Assembly: GCA_963711065.1 (NCBI GenBank)
Contig: CAVQCO010000009.1
Location: forward strand, 186,001 to 250,000
Direction of reading: 5' to 3'
Length of the DNA: 64,000 nt
DNA from: Bog-473 sp963711065
Lineage (GTDB): Bacteria; Actinomycetota; Acidimicrobiia; Acidimicrobiales; RAAP-2
A program made the translations under genes and the position numbers. Positions within the stretch are counted from its first letter, which is position 1; each line of letters begins with the position of its first letter. Under the pieces are notes generated by a model, which was given only the letters and a program-made list of their open reading frames with translations, was not told the origin of the DNA and did no database searches. Shown here piece after piece: positions 25,531 to 34,820 of this stretch.

Positions 25531-25637
25531 CTCGGGAGCCGGCAGCTGGTGCCGGGCTTCCCGGAACATCGGCCCGCCACAGCGGGCCTGCCGTAACCGT
25601 CACCCCGGCGGGAACCGGCCTGGTGCGAGGAGTGTGC

Positions 25638-27017
25638 GTGAGCGTGGGTCGGTACTGGCTGCAGACCCTGGGGTGCCCGAAGAACCAGGTGGACTCCGAC
25701 AAGCTGGAGGGCTATCTGGAGGCGCAGGGGTACGACCGCGCGTCCGACCCCGACCGGGCCGATCTCGTCGTCGTCAACACGTGCGCCTTCATCGACGCCG
25801 CCCGCCAGGAGTCGATCGACACGGTCTTGCAGCTGGCCGAGCTGCGCAGGGACGGGGCGCGCCTCGTCGTGACGGGGTGCATGGCCGAGCGCTACGGCGA
25901 CGAGTTGCGTGACGCGCTTCCCGAGGTCGACCTGGTGGCCGGCTTCGGCCGGGACCTGACGTCGGTGACGCCGCCCGCGCCCCAAGGTGCCGTCCCGGTC
26001 ACCCTCGGCGTGCCGCGCACCGGCACCGCCTCCGCGCCGGAGGTCGCGACGCACGCCTTCGACCTCCTCGAGCTCCCCCGTCCCGCCGCCCGGGCGCCGT
26101 GGGGCTACGTCAAGGTCGCCGAGGGGTGCGACCGCATCTGCGGCTTCTGCGCCATCCCGTCGTTCCGGGGCAAGCAGCGGTCGCGTCCGCCGGAGGAGGT
26201 GCTGGCCGAGGTCGACGCGTTGCTGGTGCCGGCACCCGGCACCCCGCCGCTGCGCGAGATCGTCCTCGTCGCCCAGGACCTCGCGTCGTACGGGCGGGAC
26301 AGGTCGGGGCCCGGCCGGCGCACCCACACGGCCAACGGCACCGCGCCGATCGCCGCCCTCACGCGCGCCGTGTCGGCCCGGGTCGAGCGGACCCGGCTGC
26401 TCTACCTCTACCCGTCCGGCCTGACCGACGAGCTGATCGAGGCCGTCCTGGCCACGGGTGTGCCGTACTTCGACCTCTCGCTGCAGCACGTGGCGCGCCC
26501 GCTGCTCGCCCGCATGCGCCGCTGGGGCGACGGCGAGCGCTTCGTGCGCCGCATCGCCGACATCAGGTCGGCCGAACCGACCGCCACGTTCCGCTCCTCG
26601 TTCATCCTCGGCTACCCGGGCGAGACCGAGCGCGACCACGACCTGCTCCTGCAGTTCCTCCAGGACGCGCAGCTCGACTGGGCCGGCTTCTTCCCCTTCT
26701 CCAAAGAGGAGGGAACCCATGCCGCCGGACTGCCCGACCAGGTGGCGCCCGAGCTGGCCCTCGAGCGCCTGCGCGAGTGCACGGAGCTGCAGGATGCCAT
26801 CACCGCGAACCGCCGGGACCGCTTCATCGGCGAGGCGCACCGTGTCCTCGTCGACGCACCGGGGCGGGGCCGTACCGTGCACGAGGCGCCCGAGATCGAC
26901 GGCGTCGTGCGACTCCCGGCGGACCTCCGGGTGGGAAGCCTCGTCGACGTGGTCATCACCGGAGCGGAGGGCCCCGACCTCCACGGCCTGCCCGCGCACG
27001 ATCGGGAACTCGTATGA
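25638..27017 (+). CDS. rimO: Ribosomal protein S12 methylthiotransferase
   Basis: A 459-aa radical-SAM enzyme that adds a methylthio group to the conserved Asp of ribosomal protein S12. The UPF0004 domain has Cys13 (LQTLGCPKNQVDSD) and Cys49 (VVNTCAF), with a third Cys in VVTGCMAERYG, binding the auxiliary cluster. The radical-SAM CxxxCxxC is CDRICGFC. A TRAM domain closes the protein. GTG 25638 follows GAGGAG; the frame extends upstream into the tRNA, which cannot be coding. It heads the rimO-pgsA-cinA group typical of actinobacteria and overlaps pgsA by 4 bp. Confidence 0.95.
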   Translation: MSVGRYWLQTLGCPKNQVDSDKLEGYLEAQGYDRASDPDRADLVVVNTCAFIDAARQESIDTVLQLAELRRDGARLVVTGCMAERYGDELRDALPEVDLVAGFGRDLTSVTPPAPQGAVPVTLGVPRTGTASAPEVATHAFDLLELPRPAARAPWGYVKVAEGCDRICGFCAIPSFRGKQRSRPPEEVLAEVDALLVPAPGTPPLREIVLVAQDLASYGRDRSGPGRRTHTANGTAPIAALTRAVSARVERTRLLYLYPSGLTDELIEAVLATGVPYFDLSLQHVARPLLARMRRWGDGERFVRRIADIRSAEPTATFRSSFILGYPGETERDHDLLLQFLQDAQLDWAGFFPFSKEEGTHAAGLPDQVAPELALERLRECTELQDAITANRRDRFIGEAHRVLVDAPGRGRTVHEAPEIDGVVRLPADLRVGSLVDVVITGAEGPDLHGLPAHDRELV

Positions 27018-27616
27018 GCGACGCCACGCACGAGCACCCCGGCCCCCCGGGCCACCCCGGGTTCACCTTCGGGCCGAGCGCGCTCGTCACGCCGGCCAAC
27101 GCCGTGACGGTCGCCCGGCTCCTGGCCGCGCCCGTCTACGTGGTGATGCTCGTCGTGTGGGGGGCGTCGTGGATCAACGTCGTGGTCGGAATCGTCCTCG
27201 CCGGCAGCGACGGCCTCGACGGCTACATGGCCCGTCGCCACGGCACCACCCGCTCGGGCGCCTTCCTCGACCCGCTGGCCGACAAGGCGTGCGTCCTCGG
27301 CGCCATGTTCACCCTGGCCGCCCAGGGTCACCTGCCCTGGTTCCCGGTCATCCTCATCGCCGTCCGCGAAGTCGGGATGCAGCTCTACCGTTCGTGGGTC
27401 GGCCGCCGGGGCGTGTCCATCCCGGCGCGCAAGTCGGCCAAGCTCAAGACGCTGGTGCAGGACATCGCGATCGGCACCGTCATCATCCCGCCGCTGGCCC
27501 ACCAGCACACGCTCCAAATCGCCACGATCTGGTTCGCCTGCGCCCTGACGCTCTACACCGGCGCCGAGTACCTGCTCGACGGCCGTAGGGCGCTGCACCG
27601 GCCGTCCGCCCCGTAA
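27014..27616 (+). CDS. pgsA: CDP-diacylglycerol-glycerol-3-phosphate 3-phosphatidyltransferase
   Basis: A 200-aa integral membrane enzyme of the CDP-alcohol phosphatidyltransferase family, making phosphatidylglycerol phosphate or a related lipid. The catalytic motif reads SDGLDGYMARRHGTTRSG then AFLDPLADK, i.e. DxxDGxxAR...GxxxDxxxD with all four Asps. Four to six hydrophobic helices follow. The ATG at 27014 overlaps the rimO stop. Some actinobacterial paralogues make phosphatidylinositol phosphate instead; position between rimO and cinA favours PgsA. Confidence 0.9.
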   Translation: MSDATHEHPGPPGHPGFTFGPSALVTPANAVTVARLLAAPVYVVMLVVWGASWINVVVGIVLAGSDGLDGYMARRHGTTRSGAFLDPLADKACVLGAMFTLAAQGHLPWFPVILIAVREVGMQLYRSWVGRRGVSIPARKSAKLKTLVQDIAIGTVIIPPLAHQHTLQIATIWFACALTLYTGAEYLLDGRRALHRPSAP

Positions 27617-27626
27617 GGTCACGCCG

Positions 27627-28892
27627 GTGAGGATCGAGATCGTGGCGGTGGGCACCGAGCTCCTGCTGGGCCAGATCGCCGACACCAATTCGGCCTGGCT
27701 GGGCGACCGCCTTGCCGCCAACGGGGTCGCCTCCCACTTCCATCAGGCCGTCGGTGACAACCACGGACGCATCACCCTGGCGCTGCGCACCGCGCTGGCG
27801 CGCAGCGACGGCGTCATCGTGTGCGGGGGCCTCGGACCCACCCATGACGACATCACCCGCGAGGCCATCGCGGCGGTCATGAACGTCGAGCTCGTGCGTG
27901 ACCCGGAGATCACCGAGCGCATCGACGCCTTCTTCGCAGCCCGGGGTCGCGCCATGTCGGCCAACAACGCACGCCAGGCCGATGTCCCGCAGGGCGCCAC
28001 CGTCATCCCCCAGGTCGGCGGCACGGCCCCCGGGCTCATCTGCCCGCTGGGCAACAAGGTCATCTACGCCGTCCCCGGCGTGCCCTACGAGATGGCCGAG
28101 ATGTTCGACCGCGCCATCCTCCCCGACCTGCGGGCCCGCATGGCCGAGTCCGGCGAGGAAGGGGTCATCGCCAGCCGTGTCCTGCGCACCTGGGGGGCAA
28201 GCGAGTCGGGGCTCGCCGAGGCCCTCCAGGATCGCATCGATGTGCTCGATGCGAGCGGCGACGTCACACTCGCCTTCCTCGCCTCGGGCATCGAGGGCAT
28301 CAAGGTCCGCATCACCTCCCGCGCCCGCACGCTCGACGATGTCACCGCCCTGCTCGACAAGGAGGAGGCGGAGGTGCGTCGCGCCGTCGACGAGCGCCTG
28401 GGGGACATCGTCTTCGGGATCGACGACGAGACGATGGAGGTGGCGGTCGCCGGGCGCCTGGTGGCGCGCGGGCTGACCTTCGGCGTGGCGGAATCGCTCA
28501 CCGGAGGGCTCATCGCCTCCCGCCTGGTCAACGTGCCCGGTGCGTCGGCCTGGTTCCGCGGCGGGGTCGTGGCCTACGACTCGCAGGTCAAGTTCGACGT
28601 CCTGGGGGTGCCCGCCGGGCCGGTGGTCACCGAGTCGGCCGCAGCGGCCATGGCCGAGGGCGCGGCCCGGGTGACAGGCGCCGACGTCGGGCTCGGCATC
28701 ACCGGGGTGGCGGGGCCCGACGAGCAGGAGGGGGTGGCGCCGGGCACCGTCTTCGTCGGTCTGGCCCTGCCGGGTGAGCCGACCCAGAGCCGCCAACTGC
28801 GGCTGCCGGGCGACCGCGAGCGCGTGCGCCAGTACGGGGCCATATCGGCCCTTGACCTGCTCCGACGTGCCCTCGACGCCCCCTTGAGCTGA
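27627..28892 (+). CDS. cinA: CinA family protein: molybdopterin-binding-like domain plus NMN amidohydrolase domain
   Basis: A 421-aa two-domain protein. The N-terminal part (about residues 1-170) is a MoaB/MogA-like nucleotide-binding fold, seen in VGTELLLGQIADTNS and GGLGPTHDDIT. The C-terminal part (about 255-415) is the CinA/PncC domain that deamidates nicotinamide mononucleotide, with GVAESLTGGLIASRL and GITGVAGPDE. Length is typical of full CinA. GTG 27627 lies 11 bp after pgsA, so the three genes form an operon. CinA is often linked to recA; here recA lies 8 kb further on. Confidence 0.93.
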   Translation: MRIEIVAVGTELLLGQIADTNSAWLGDRLAANGVASHFHQAVGDNHGRITLALRTALARSDGVIVCGGLGPTHDDITREAIAAVMNVELVRDPEITERIDAFFAARGRAMSANNARQADVPQGATVIPQVGGTAPGLICPLGNKVIYAVPGVPYEMAEMFDRAILPDLRARMAESGEEGVIASRVLRTWGASESGLAEALQDRIDVLDASGDVTLAFLASGIEGIKVRITSRARTLDDVTALLDKEEAEVRRAVDERLGDIVFGIDDETMEVAVAGRLVARGLTFGVAESLTGGLIASRLVNVPGASAWFRGGVVAYDSQVKFDVLGVPAGPVVTESAAAAMAEGAARVTGADVGLGITGVAGPDEQEGVAPGTVFVGLALPGEPTQSRQLRLPGDRERVRQYGAISALDLLRRALDAPLS

Positions 28893-28901
28893 CCACCCGC
28901 G

Positions 28902-28934
28902 TTCACAGGAGGCCCACAGCGGGGTCACACTGGG
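28902..28934 (+). promoter_or_regulatory. Three 11-bp direct repeats upstream of the two-component operon
   Basis: TTCACAGGAGG, CCCACAGCGGG and GTCACACTGGG are contiguous and in helical phase, with consensus yCACA followed by GG. OmpR/PhoP-type regulators bind such 11-bp direct repeats. The same arrangement recurs at 31330-31362. Confidence 0.6.
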
Positions 28935-28979
28935 AGGGGAGTCCGGGGCGCGACCCTGTGCCACAGGGAGGTATGACCA

Positions 28980-29693
28980 GTGAAGACGGACAACGGACCG
29001 CGGGTCCTGGTGGTGGACGACGAGCCCTCCATCGTCGATGCGGTGGCCACGTCGCTGCGCTACGAGGGGTTCGTCGTCGACGAGGCGATGACCGGCCGCA
29101 AGGCGCTGGCCCAGGCTCAGGAGGACCCGCCGGACCTCGTGATCCTCGACGTCATGCTGCCCGACCTCGACGGCCTGGAGGTGACGCGGCGCCTGCGCGC
29201 CGACGGGGTCCGCGTGCCCGTTCTCTTCCTCACCGCCCGGGACACGCTGTCGGACAAGCTGGCCGGGCTGACCGTGGGGGGCGACGACTACGTCACGAAA
29301 CCGTTCGCGCTCGCGGAGGTGATCGCCCGGGTGCACGCCATCCTGCGCCGCACGGGCTACGAGCCCGAGGACGACGGGATCCTGCGCTTCTCCGATCTCG
29401 AGCTCGACGAGAGCGCACACGAGGTGCGACGCGCCGGCAACGCGATCAACCTCACCGCGACGGAGTTCAACCTGCTGCGCTACTTCATGCTCAACCCGCG
29501 CCACGTGCTCTCCAAGGCGCAGATCCTCGACCACGTCTGGCACTACGACTTCGGCGGCGACGGCAACGTGGTGGAGACCTACGTCAGCTACCTGCGCAAG
29601 AAGCTCGAGAAGTTCGGTCCGCCCCTGATCCACACGATCCGCCTGGTGGGGTACACCCTGCGCGAGCCAGAGTCCGCCAACGGGGCTGCCTGA
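28980..29693 (+). CDS. OmpR/PhoB-type response regulator
   Basis: A 237-aa two-domain regulator. The receiver domain (residues 8-120) has the acidic pocket VDDEPS, the phospho-acceptor Asp57 in VILDVMLPDLDGL, Thr in FLTARD and the Lys in YVTKPFA. A winged-helix DNA-binding domain (about 140-230) contains LTATEFNLLRYFMLNP and VVETYVSYLRKKL. GTG 28980 follows GGGAGG-type sequence. It is followed immediately by its sensor kinase (stop TGA next to GTG). Similar to mycobacterial MprA/TcrA-type proteins. The 11-bp repeats just upstream are likely its own binding site. Confidence 0.93.
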   Translation: MKTDNGPRVLVVDDEPSIVDAVATSLRYEGFVVDEAMTGRKALAQAQEDPPDLVILDVMLPDLDGLEVTRRLRADGVRVPVLFLTARDTLSDKLAGLTVGGDDYVTKPFALAEVIARVHAILRRTGYEPEDDGILRFSDLELDESAHEVRRAGNAINLTATEFNLLRYFMLNPRHVLSKAQILDHVWHYDFGGDGNVVETYVSYLRKKLEKFGPPLIHTIRLVGYTLREPESANGAA

Positions 29694-31304
29694 GTGTCGC
29701 TGCGGCTCCGGCTCCTGCTCGCGGTCGGGGCCATCTCCATCGTCGCGCTCGTCGTGGCCGACTTCGCCACCTACTCGGCGTTGCGGACGTCGCTCTACAA
29801 CCAGGTCGACCAACAGCTGGCACGGCAGCCGCCGAACCTGAGGCAGAACGTGCTCACCGGCGCGCCCACCTGTCCTTCGCCCCAGCACGACTTCGGCGGC
29901 GGGCCGGTCGGCAATTCGGGCGGTGGGCCCCCGAGCGAAGGCTTCGCGAACGTCTCGGGCATCAACTACATCGGTGTGACGACGACGTCCGGGCAGGTCG
30001 TCCAGGGACTGGAGTGCCCGGCCTACGTCGGCGAACACCCGTACCGCCCCGCGCTCCCGTCACCGATCACGGGGTTCAGCGCACAACGGGACGGCTCGCA
30101 GGTGGCGCAATTCACCACCGGTGCGATCGCCGCGGGCGGGCCCTCGTTCCGAGTGCGGGCGGAGAAGATCTCAGGCCCGCAGTTCAACCCGCGGTTCGAC
30201 GGAGACGTGCTGGTGCAGGCCCAACCGCTGGTCGACCAGAACAGCACGTTGCACACGCTCTTCCTCATCGAATTGGCCGTCACCGCTGGAGCACTGGTGT
30301 TCGCACTGGCAGCGGGCTGGTGGCTGGTCCGCCTCGGCCTTCGCCCTCTGGAGGACGTCGAGCGCACGGCGGACTCCATCGCGGCGGGCAACCTCGACCA
30401 ACGGGTCCCCGGAGCCGAGCAGTCGACAGAGGTCGGCCGGCTGGCCCGGGCGCTCAACGTGATGCTCGAGCGGATCCAGGCGGCCTTCTCCGCCCGCCTG
30501 GCCTCCGAGGCCCGGTTGAAGGAATCGGATCAACACCTGCGCCAGTTCGTGGCCGACGCGTCGCACGAGCTCCGGACGCCCATCGCCGCCGTCTCGGCCT
30601 ACGCCGAGCTCTTCGAGCGCGGTGCCGCGGCCAACTCCGACGACCTCCCACGCGTGATGGCCGGCATCCGCATGGAGACGGCTCGCATGGATCGACTCGT
30701 CAACGACCTGCTCACGCTGGCCCGCCTGGACGAGGGCGTACCCATGGAGTCGACGCCCGTCGAACTGGTCGCCCTCATCTCCGACGCCGTCCGTACGGCC
30801 ACCGCGGTCGGGCCGGAGTGGCCGGTGCGCTTCTGGGCCGCGCATCCCGTCGAGGTGATCGGTGACAGGGACCGCCTCCGCCAGGTCATCGACAACCTGC
30901 TCGCCAACGTCCGGGCCCACACCCCGGCGGGGACGATGACGACGGTACGCGTGGACCAGGTCGGCGACGAGGCCGAGGTGGAGGTGCGCGACACGGGTCC
31001 CGGCATGCCCGCCGAGGAGGCCCGGCGGGTCTTCGAACGCTTCTACCGGGCCGACCCGGCACGGGCGCGCACGAGCGGCGGCAGCGGCCTGGGCCTCTCC
31101 ATCGTCGCGGCCATCGTGGCCGCGCACGGCGGCACCGTCACGGCGACTTCGGCCCCCGGGCAGGGCATGCTCATCAGCGTGCGGATCCCCCTGACCCGCC
31201 CCGAGCCGGAGTCCGGACCCGAGCAGGAGCCCGCGCCGGAGTGGGACGTCATACCCGACGACGCCCCGATCCCGGTGACCCCGGCGCCCGAATCGGTGGC
31301 CTGA
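29694..31304 (+). CDS. Sensor histidine kinase of the two-component system
   Basis: A 536-aa membrane kinase. TM1 is at about residues 5-28 and TM2 at about 182-208. Between them lies an extracytoplasmic sensor of about 150 residues with a Gly/Ser-rich start. HAMP follows, then HisKA with the phospho-His in SHELRTPIAAVSAYAE. The ATPase domain has the N box (DNLLANV), G1 (DTGPGMP) and G2 (GGSGLGLSIV). An acidic, Pro-rich tail ends the protein. It starts directly at the response regulator stop, so both are made together. The stimulus is unknown; the neighbouring regulated genes suggest cell envelope functions. Confidence 0.92.
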   Translation: MSLRLRLLLAVGAISIVALVVADFATYSALRTSLYNQVDQQLARQPPNLRQNVLTGAPTCPSPQHDFGGGPVGNSGGGPPSEGFANVSGINYIGVTTTSGQVVQGLECPAYVGEHPYRPALPSPITGFSAQRDGSQVAQFTTGAIAAGGPSFRVRAEKISGPQFNPRFDGDVLVQAQPLVDQNSTLHTLFLIELAVTAGALVFALAAGWWLVRLGLRPLEDVERTADSIAAGNLDQRVPGAEQSTEVGRLARALNVMLERIQAAFSARLASEARLKESDQHLRQFVADASHELRTPIAAVSAYAELFERGAAANSDDLPRVMAGIRMETARMDRLVNDLLTLARLDEGVPMESTPVELVALISDAVRTATAVGPEWPVRFWAAHPVEVIGDRDRLRQVIDNLLANVRAHTPAGTMTTVRVDQVGDEAEVEVRDTGPGMPAEEARRVFERFYRADPARARTSGGSGLGLSIVAAIVAAHGGTVTATSAPGQGMLISVRIPLTRPEPESGPEQEPAPEWDVIPDDAPIPVTPAPESVA

Positions 31305-31329
31305 GCCAGCCAGGCGACGCGGCCGAATT

Positions 31330-31362
31330 TTCACACCGGGCCCACAGCCGAGCCTCACGGAG
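31330..31362 (+). promoter_or_regulatory. Three 11-bp direct repeats upstream of the glycosyltransferase operon
   Basis: TTCACACCGGG, CCCACAGCCGA and GCCTCACGGAG are contiguous. They align without gaps to the repeats at 28902-28934 (shared TTCACA, GG, CCCACAGC). This suggests that the two-component system controls the GT2-GT39 operon as well as itself. Confidence 0.6.
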
Positions 31363-31383
31363 GTGCGAGGCCGGTTCGACACC

Positions 31384-32595
31384 ATGACTGCCATGACAGC
31401 CCTGGCCCCCGTGGAGGCGGACACAGACCCCCGCCGCACCCCGGTGGACGTCGAGATCGTGGTCCCGGTCTACAACGAGGCGGCCCAGCTGGCGGAGAGG
31501 ATCACTGCGCTTCGTCGCTTCCTCGACGAGTCGTTCCCCTTCCGGGCTCTCGTCACCATCGTCGACAACGCCAGCACCGACGCCACCTACGAGGTGGCGA
31601 GCGAGCTGGCCGCCACCGTGACCGGTGTCGCGGCCATCCATCTGCCGCGCAAGGGCCGGGGCTACGCGTTGCGCTCGGCCTGGTCGACCAGCGACGCTCC
31701 CGTCGTCGCCTACATGGACGTCGACCTCTCCACGTCGCTGGCCGCGCTGCTCCCGCTCGTGGCGCCGCTGCTGTCGGGTCATCGCGACGTCACGATCGGG
31801 TCACGCCTCGCGCCCGGTGCGCACGTGGTGCGCGGCCCCAAGCGCGAGCTCATCTCACGGGCCTACAACCTCATCTTGAAGCTCACCCTGCGGGGACGGT
31901 TCAGCGACGCCCAGTGCGGGTTCAAGGCGCTGCGGCGGGACGCCGCCGACGTGTTGCTGCCCCTGGTCGAGGACGACGAGTGGTTCTTCGACACCGAGCT
32001 GCTCGTCACGGCCGAGCGGCTGGGCCTGCGCATCGGCGAGGTCCCGGTCGACTGGGTCGACGACCTCGATTCGCGGGTGGACATCGTGTCGACCGCCGCC
32101 GACGACCTGCGCGGCGTGTGGCGGATGATCGTGCGGCGTCCGAAGGGCGTGCGCCGGATCCGCTCCAACGAGGTGGCAGCCGACCAGCTCATGCGCTTCG
32201 CCGGCGTCGGGGTGATCTCGACGCTCGGCTATCTCTTCCTCTTCGTCGCCTGGCGCCCGCTCCTCGGCCCCCTCGGTGCCAACGCCGTCGCCATGGCGAT
32301 CGCCACCCTGTTCAACACTGCGGTGCACCGCGAGCTGTCCAGCACCACCGACGGTCAGGCGCGGCGTGGCCGTCTCCTCGCCGTCGCGGGCGGCCTCTAC
32401 GCCGTGAGCCTCGGCTGCACGACGCTCGGCCTCCTCGTCGCCCAATGGGCCGCTCCCGGCGCGCTCCTCCCCGAGCTCGTCGCCATCACGGTGGCCAACC
32501 TGGTCGCCGCCGTCTTCCGCTTCGCCGTGCTGCGGGCCTGGATCTTCCGCCCTTGCGCTCACGCCGGCGCCGACCCCTTGGAGTTGTCACGATGA
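31384..32595 (+). CDS. GT2 glycosyltransferase fused to a GtrA-like membrane domain
   Basis: A 403-aa fusion. Residues 18-250 form a GT-A fold of the dolichol/polyprenol-phosphate mannosyltransferase type, with VVPVYNEAAQLAERI, the metal-binding DVDLSTSL and the acceptor-side QCGFKALRRD. Residues 275-395 carry four hydrophobic helices of the GtrA class (LMRFAGVGVISTLGYLF). Such proteins charge a polyprenyl phosphate with a sugar, and the GtrA part may help flip it. ATG 31384 is preferred to the upstream GTG 31363. It overlaps the next gene, a GT39-like transferase, by ATGA, giving a sugar-donor maker and a user in one operon. Confidence 0.88.
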   Translation: MTAMTALAPVEADTDPRRTPVDVEIVVPVYNEAAQLAERITALRRFLDESFPFRALVTIVDNASTDATYEVASELAATVTGVAAIHLPRKGRGYALRSAWSTSDAPVVAYMDVDLSTSLAALLPLVAPLLSGHRDVTIGSRLAPGAHVVRGPKRELISRAYNLILKLTLRGRFSDAQCGFKALRRDAADVLLPLVEDDEWFFDTELLVTAERLGLRIGEVPVDWVDDLDSRVDIVSTAADDLRGVWRMIVRRPKGVRRIRSNEVAADQLMRFAGVGVISTLGYLFLFVAWRPLLGPLGANAVAMAIATLFNTAVHRELSSTTDGQARRGRLLAVAGGLYAVSLGCTTLGLLVAQWAAPGALLPELVAITVANLVAAVFRFAVLRAWIFRPCAHAGADPLELSR

Positions 32596-34799
32596 CGGAC
32601 CTCACACCCGCCCCCGATGCCCCCGTGGCGGTGCTCGACCCGCCACGCCAACTCGACGACGCCCCCGCCGGTGTCGTGTCGACCGTCCCTCCCGCCGGCC
32701 AGTGGCCGCCCGGTCCGCGCCGCGGCCCGGTGGCCCGCTTCGTGCGAGGCAAGGAGAGCGACGCGCCCTGGGTGCGGCCGGCCCTCCTCGCGCTCCTCGC
32801 GGCCACGGCCGTCCTCTACCTGTGGGACCTGGGGGCGAGCGGGTGGGGCAACTCCTTCTACTCGGCCGCGGTGCAGGCGGGCACCAAGAGCTGGAAGGCG
32901 TTCTTCTTCGGGTCGTCGGACTCGTCCAACTTCATCACCGTCGACAAGCCTCCGGCGTTCCTGTGGCCGATGGAGATCTCGGCGCGCATCTTCGGGCTCA
33001 ATTCGTGGAGCGTGTTGGCGCCACAGGCGCTCGAAGGCGTGGCGACGGTCGGCCTGGTCTACCTGTCCGTGCGGCGCTGGTTCAGCGCGCAGGCGGCACT
33101 GCTCGCGGGCGCCGTCGTCGCCCTGACGCCGGTGGCCGCCCTGATGTTCCGCTACAACAACCCCGACGCCATGCTCGCCATGCTGCTCGCCGGCGCGCTG
33201 TACGCCACCATGCGCGGCCTGGAGCGGGCGCAGACCAAGTGGCTCGTCCTGGCCGGCGCGCTGATCGGCTTCGGCTTCATCACCAAGATGATGCAGGCCT
33301 TCCTGATCCTTCCCGTGATGGCCGTCGTCTACCTGCTCGCCGCCCCCACGGGTTGGTGGCGGCGGGTGTGGCAGGTCGCCGTCATGGGTCTGTCCGTGCT
33401 TGTGGCAGCCGGCTGGTGGGTGGCCGCCGTGGTGCTCACCCCGGCAGCCGACCGACCGTACGTGGGCGGCTCGCAGAACAACAGCATCTTGAACCTCATC
33501 TTCGGCTACAACGGGTTCGGCCGGCTCAGCGGCAACGAGACCGGCAGCGTCGGCGGGGGGCGGGTCGCCGGGAGCATGTGGGGCCCGACCGGGTTCACCC
33601 GGCTCTTCAACTCCGAGTTCGGGAACATGATGTCGTGGCTGCTGCCCGGCGCCCTGGTGATGGGCGCAGTCCTGCTCGGGATCACCCTTCGGGCCCGGCG
33701 CACCGACCGCGAGCGTGCGGCGCTGTTGCTGTGGGGCGGCTCCCTGGTGAGCACGGGCCTCGTCATCAGCCTGGCCCAGGGCATCGTCCACCCCTACTAC
33801 CTGATCGCCCTGGCGGCGCCGCTCGGCGGCCTGGTCGGGATCGCGACCATGGGCCTGTGGGAGCGCCGCGACAGCTGGGCCGGGCGCGTCGGACTCGCGG
33901 CGGGTCTGGCGGCGACCGTCATCTGGAGCTGCGTGCTCCTCGGGCGGACCCCGGACTGGTTCCCCGCACTGCGCCCCTTCGTGGCGGTGGTCGGCGCGCT
34001 CGGTGTCGTCGCGATCCTCGCGCTGCCGTTGCTGCGCACGGTCCCGAAGCTCGCCGTCGCCCTCGTCGCCGCGCTCGGCTTCGGTGCCGCCCTCGCCGCA
34101 CCCCTGTTCTCGACGGTCGCCACGGCGGCCACCCCGCACAACGGGGCCATCCCGTCGGTGACCCCCTCGCCCGCCGGCGGCCTCGGTGGCCCCGGCGGTG
34201 GCTTCCCTGGCGGTGGCCCCGGCGGCGCCCGTGCCTTCGCCGGCGGTGGCTTCCCCGGGGGCGGCTTCCCCGGCGGCAGGGCACCGTCGTTCGGCGGTGG
34301 CTTCCCAGGAGCCGGCACCGGCACCGGCACCGGCAACGGCGCCTTCCCGGGTGGGTTCCCCGGGGGGGCGGCGCCCTCGTTCGGCGCCGGCGGCTTCGGC
34401 CGGGCCTTCAGGGGAGGCGGCGGTGCCGGCGGGATCCTGAACGCCAGCCAGTCCAACCCCGCGCTGACCAGGCTGTTGCAGGCGAATGCCGGGCGCTACA
34501 CCTGGGCCGCGGCGACGGTGAGCGCGAACTCGGCCGCCGGCTACCAGCTCGCCAGCGGTGAGCCGGTGATGGCCATCGGCGGCTTCAACGGGACCGACCC
34601 GGCACCCACACTGGCCCAGTTCGAGCACGACGTCGCCCAGGGCAAGATCCACTACTTCATCGCCGGTGGTCGTGGCGCCGGCCCGGGGGGCGGTGCGGGC
34701 GGCACGAGCGACGACGCGTCGCAGATCACCTCATGGGTGGAGTCGCACTACACGGCCGAGACCGTGGGCGGTGTGACCGTCTACGACCTCAGCTCCTGA
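32592..34799 (+). CDS. ArnT/PMT-like polyprenol-phosphate-sugar glycosyltransferase (GT39/GT83 type)
   Basis: A 735-aa membrane enzyme. After a proline-rich cytoplasmic start come about 12 helices (roughly residues 70-520). The first outer loop holds the conserved acidic region, and the family's FITVDKPPAFLWPMEI and MFRYNNPDAMLAMLL motifs are clear. A Gly/Pro-rich linker of about 100 residues, built of GGGFPGG units, follows (codons at about 34171-34440). A C-terminal extracytoplasmic domain of about 115 residues ends VTVYDLSS. It would transfer a sugar from the lipid carrier made by the preceding gene to protein or envelope glycan. The acceptor is unknown. Confidence 0.87.
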   Translation: MTDLTPAPDAPVAVLDPPRQLDDAPAGVVSTVPPAGQWPPGPRRGPVARFVRGKESDAPWVRPALLALLAATAVLYLWDLGASGWGNSFYSAAVQAGTKSWKAFFFGSSDSSNFITVDKPPAFLWPMEISARIFGLNSWSVLAPQALEGVATVGLVYLSVRRWFSAQAALLAGAVVALTPVAALMFRYNNPDAMLAMLLAGALYATMRGLERAQTKWLVLAGALIGFGFITKMMQAFLILPVMAVVYLLAAPTGWWRRVWQVAVMGLSVLVAAGWWVAAVVLTPAADRPYVGGSQNNSILNLIFGYNGFGRLSGNETGSVGGGRVAGSMWGPTGFTRLFNSEFGNMMSWLLPGALVMGAVLLGITLRARRTDRERAALLLWGGSLVSTGLVISLAQGIVHPYYLIALAAPLGGLVGIATMGLWERRDSWAGRVGLAAGLAATVIWSCVLLGRTPDWFPALRPFVAVVGALGVVAILALPLLRTVPKLAVALVAALGFGAALAAPLFSTVATAATPHNGAIPSVTPSPAGGLGGPGGGFPGGGPGGARAFAGGGFPGGGFPGGRAPSFGGGFPGAGTGTGTGNGAFPGGFPGGAAPSFGAGGFGRAFRGGGGAGGILNASQSNPALTRLLQANAGRYTWAAATVSANSAAGYQLASGEPVMAIGGFNGTDPAPTLAQFEHDVAQGKIHYFIAGGRGAGPGGGAGGTSDDASQITSWVESHYTAETVGGVTVYDLSS

Positions 34800-34820
34800 C
34801 GCCGACCGACGCGCAACGGC

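Noticed and set aside
27483..30038. An 851-codon open frame antisense to cinA and the two-component genes
   Set aside because: It is a mirror of strong genes on the other strand, is rich in Asp, His and Arg as GC-rich antisense frames are, and has no domain.
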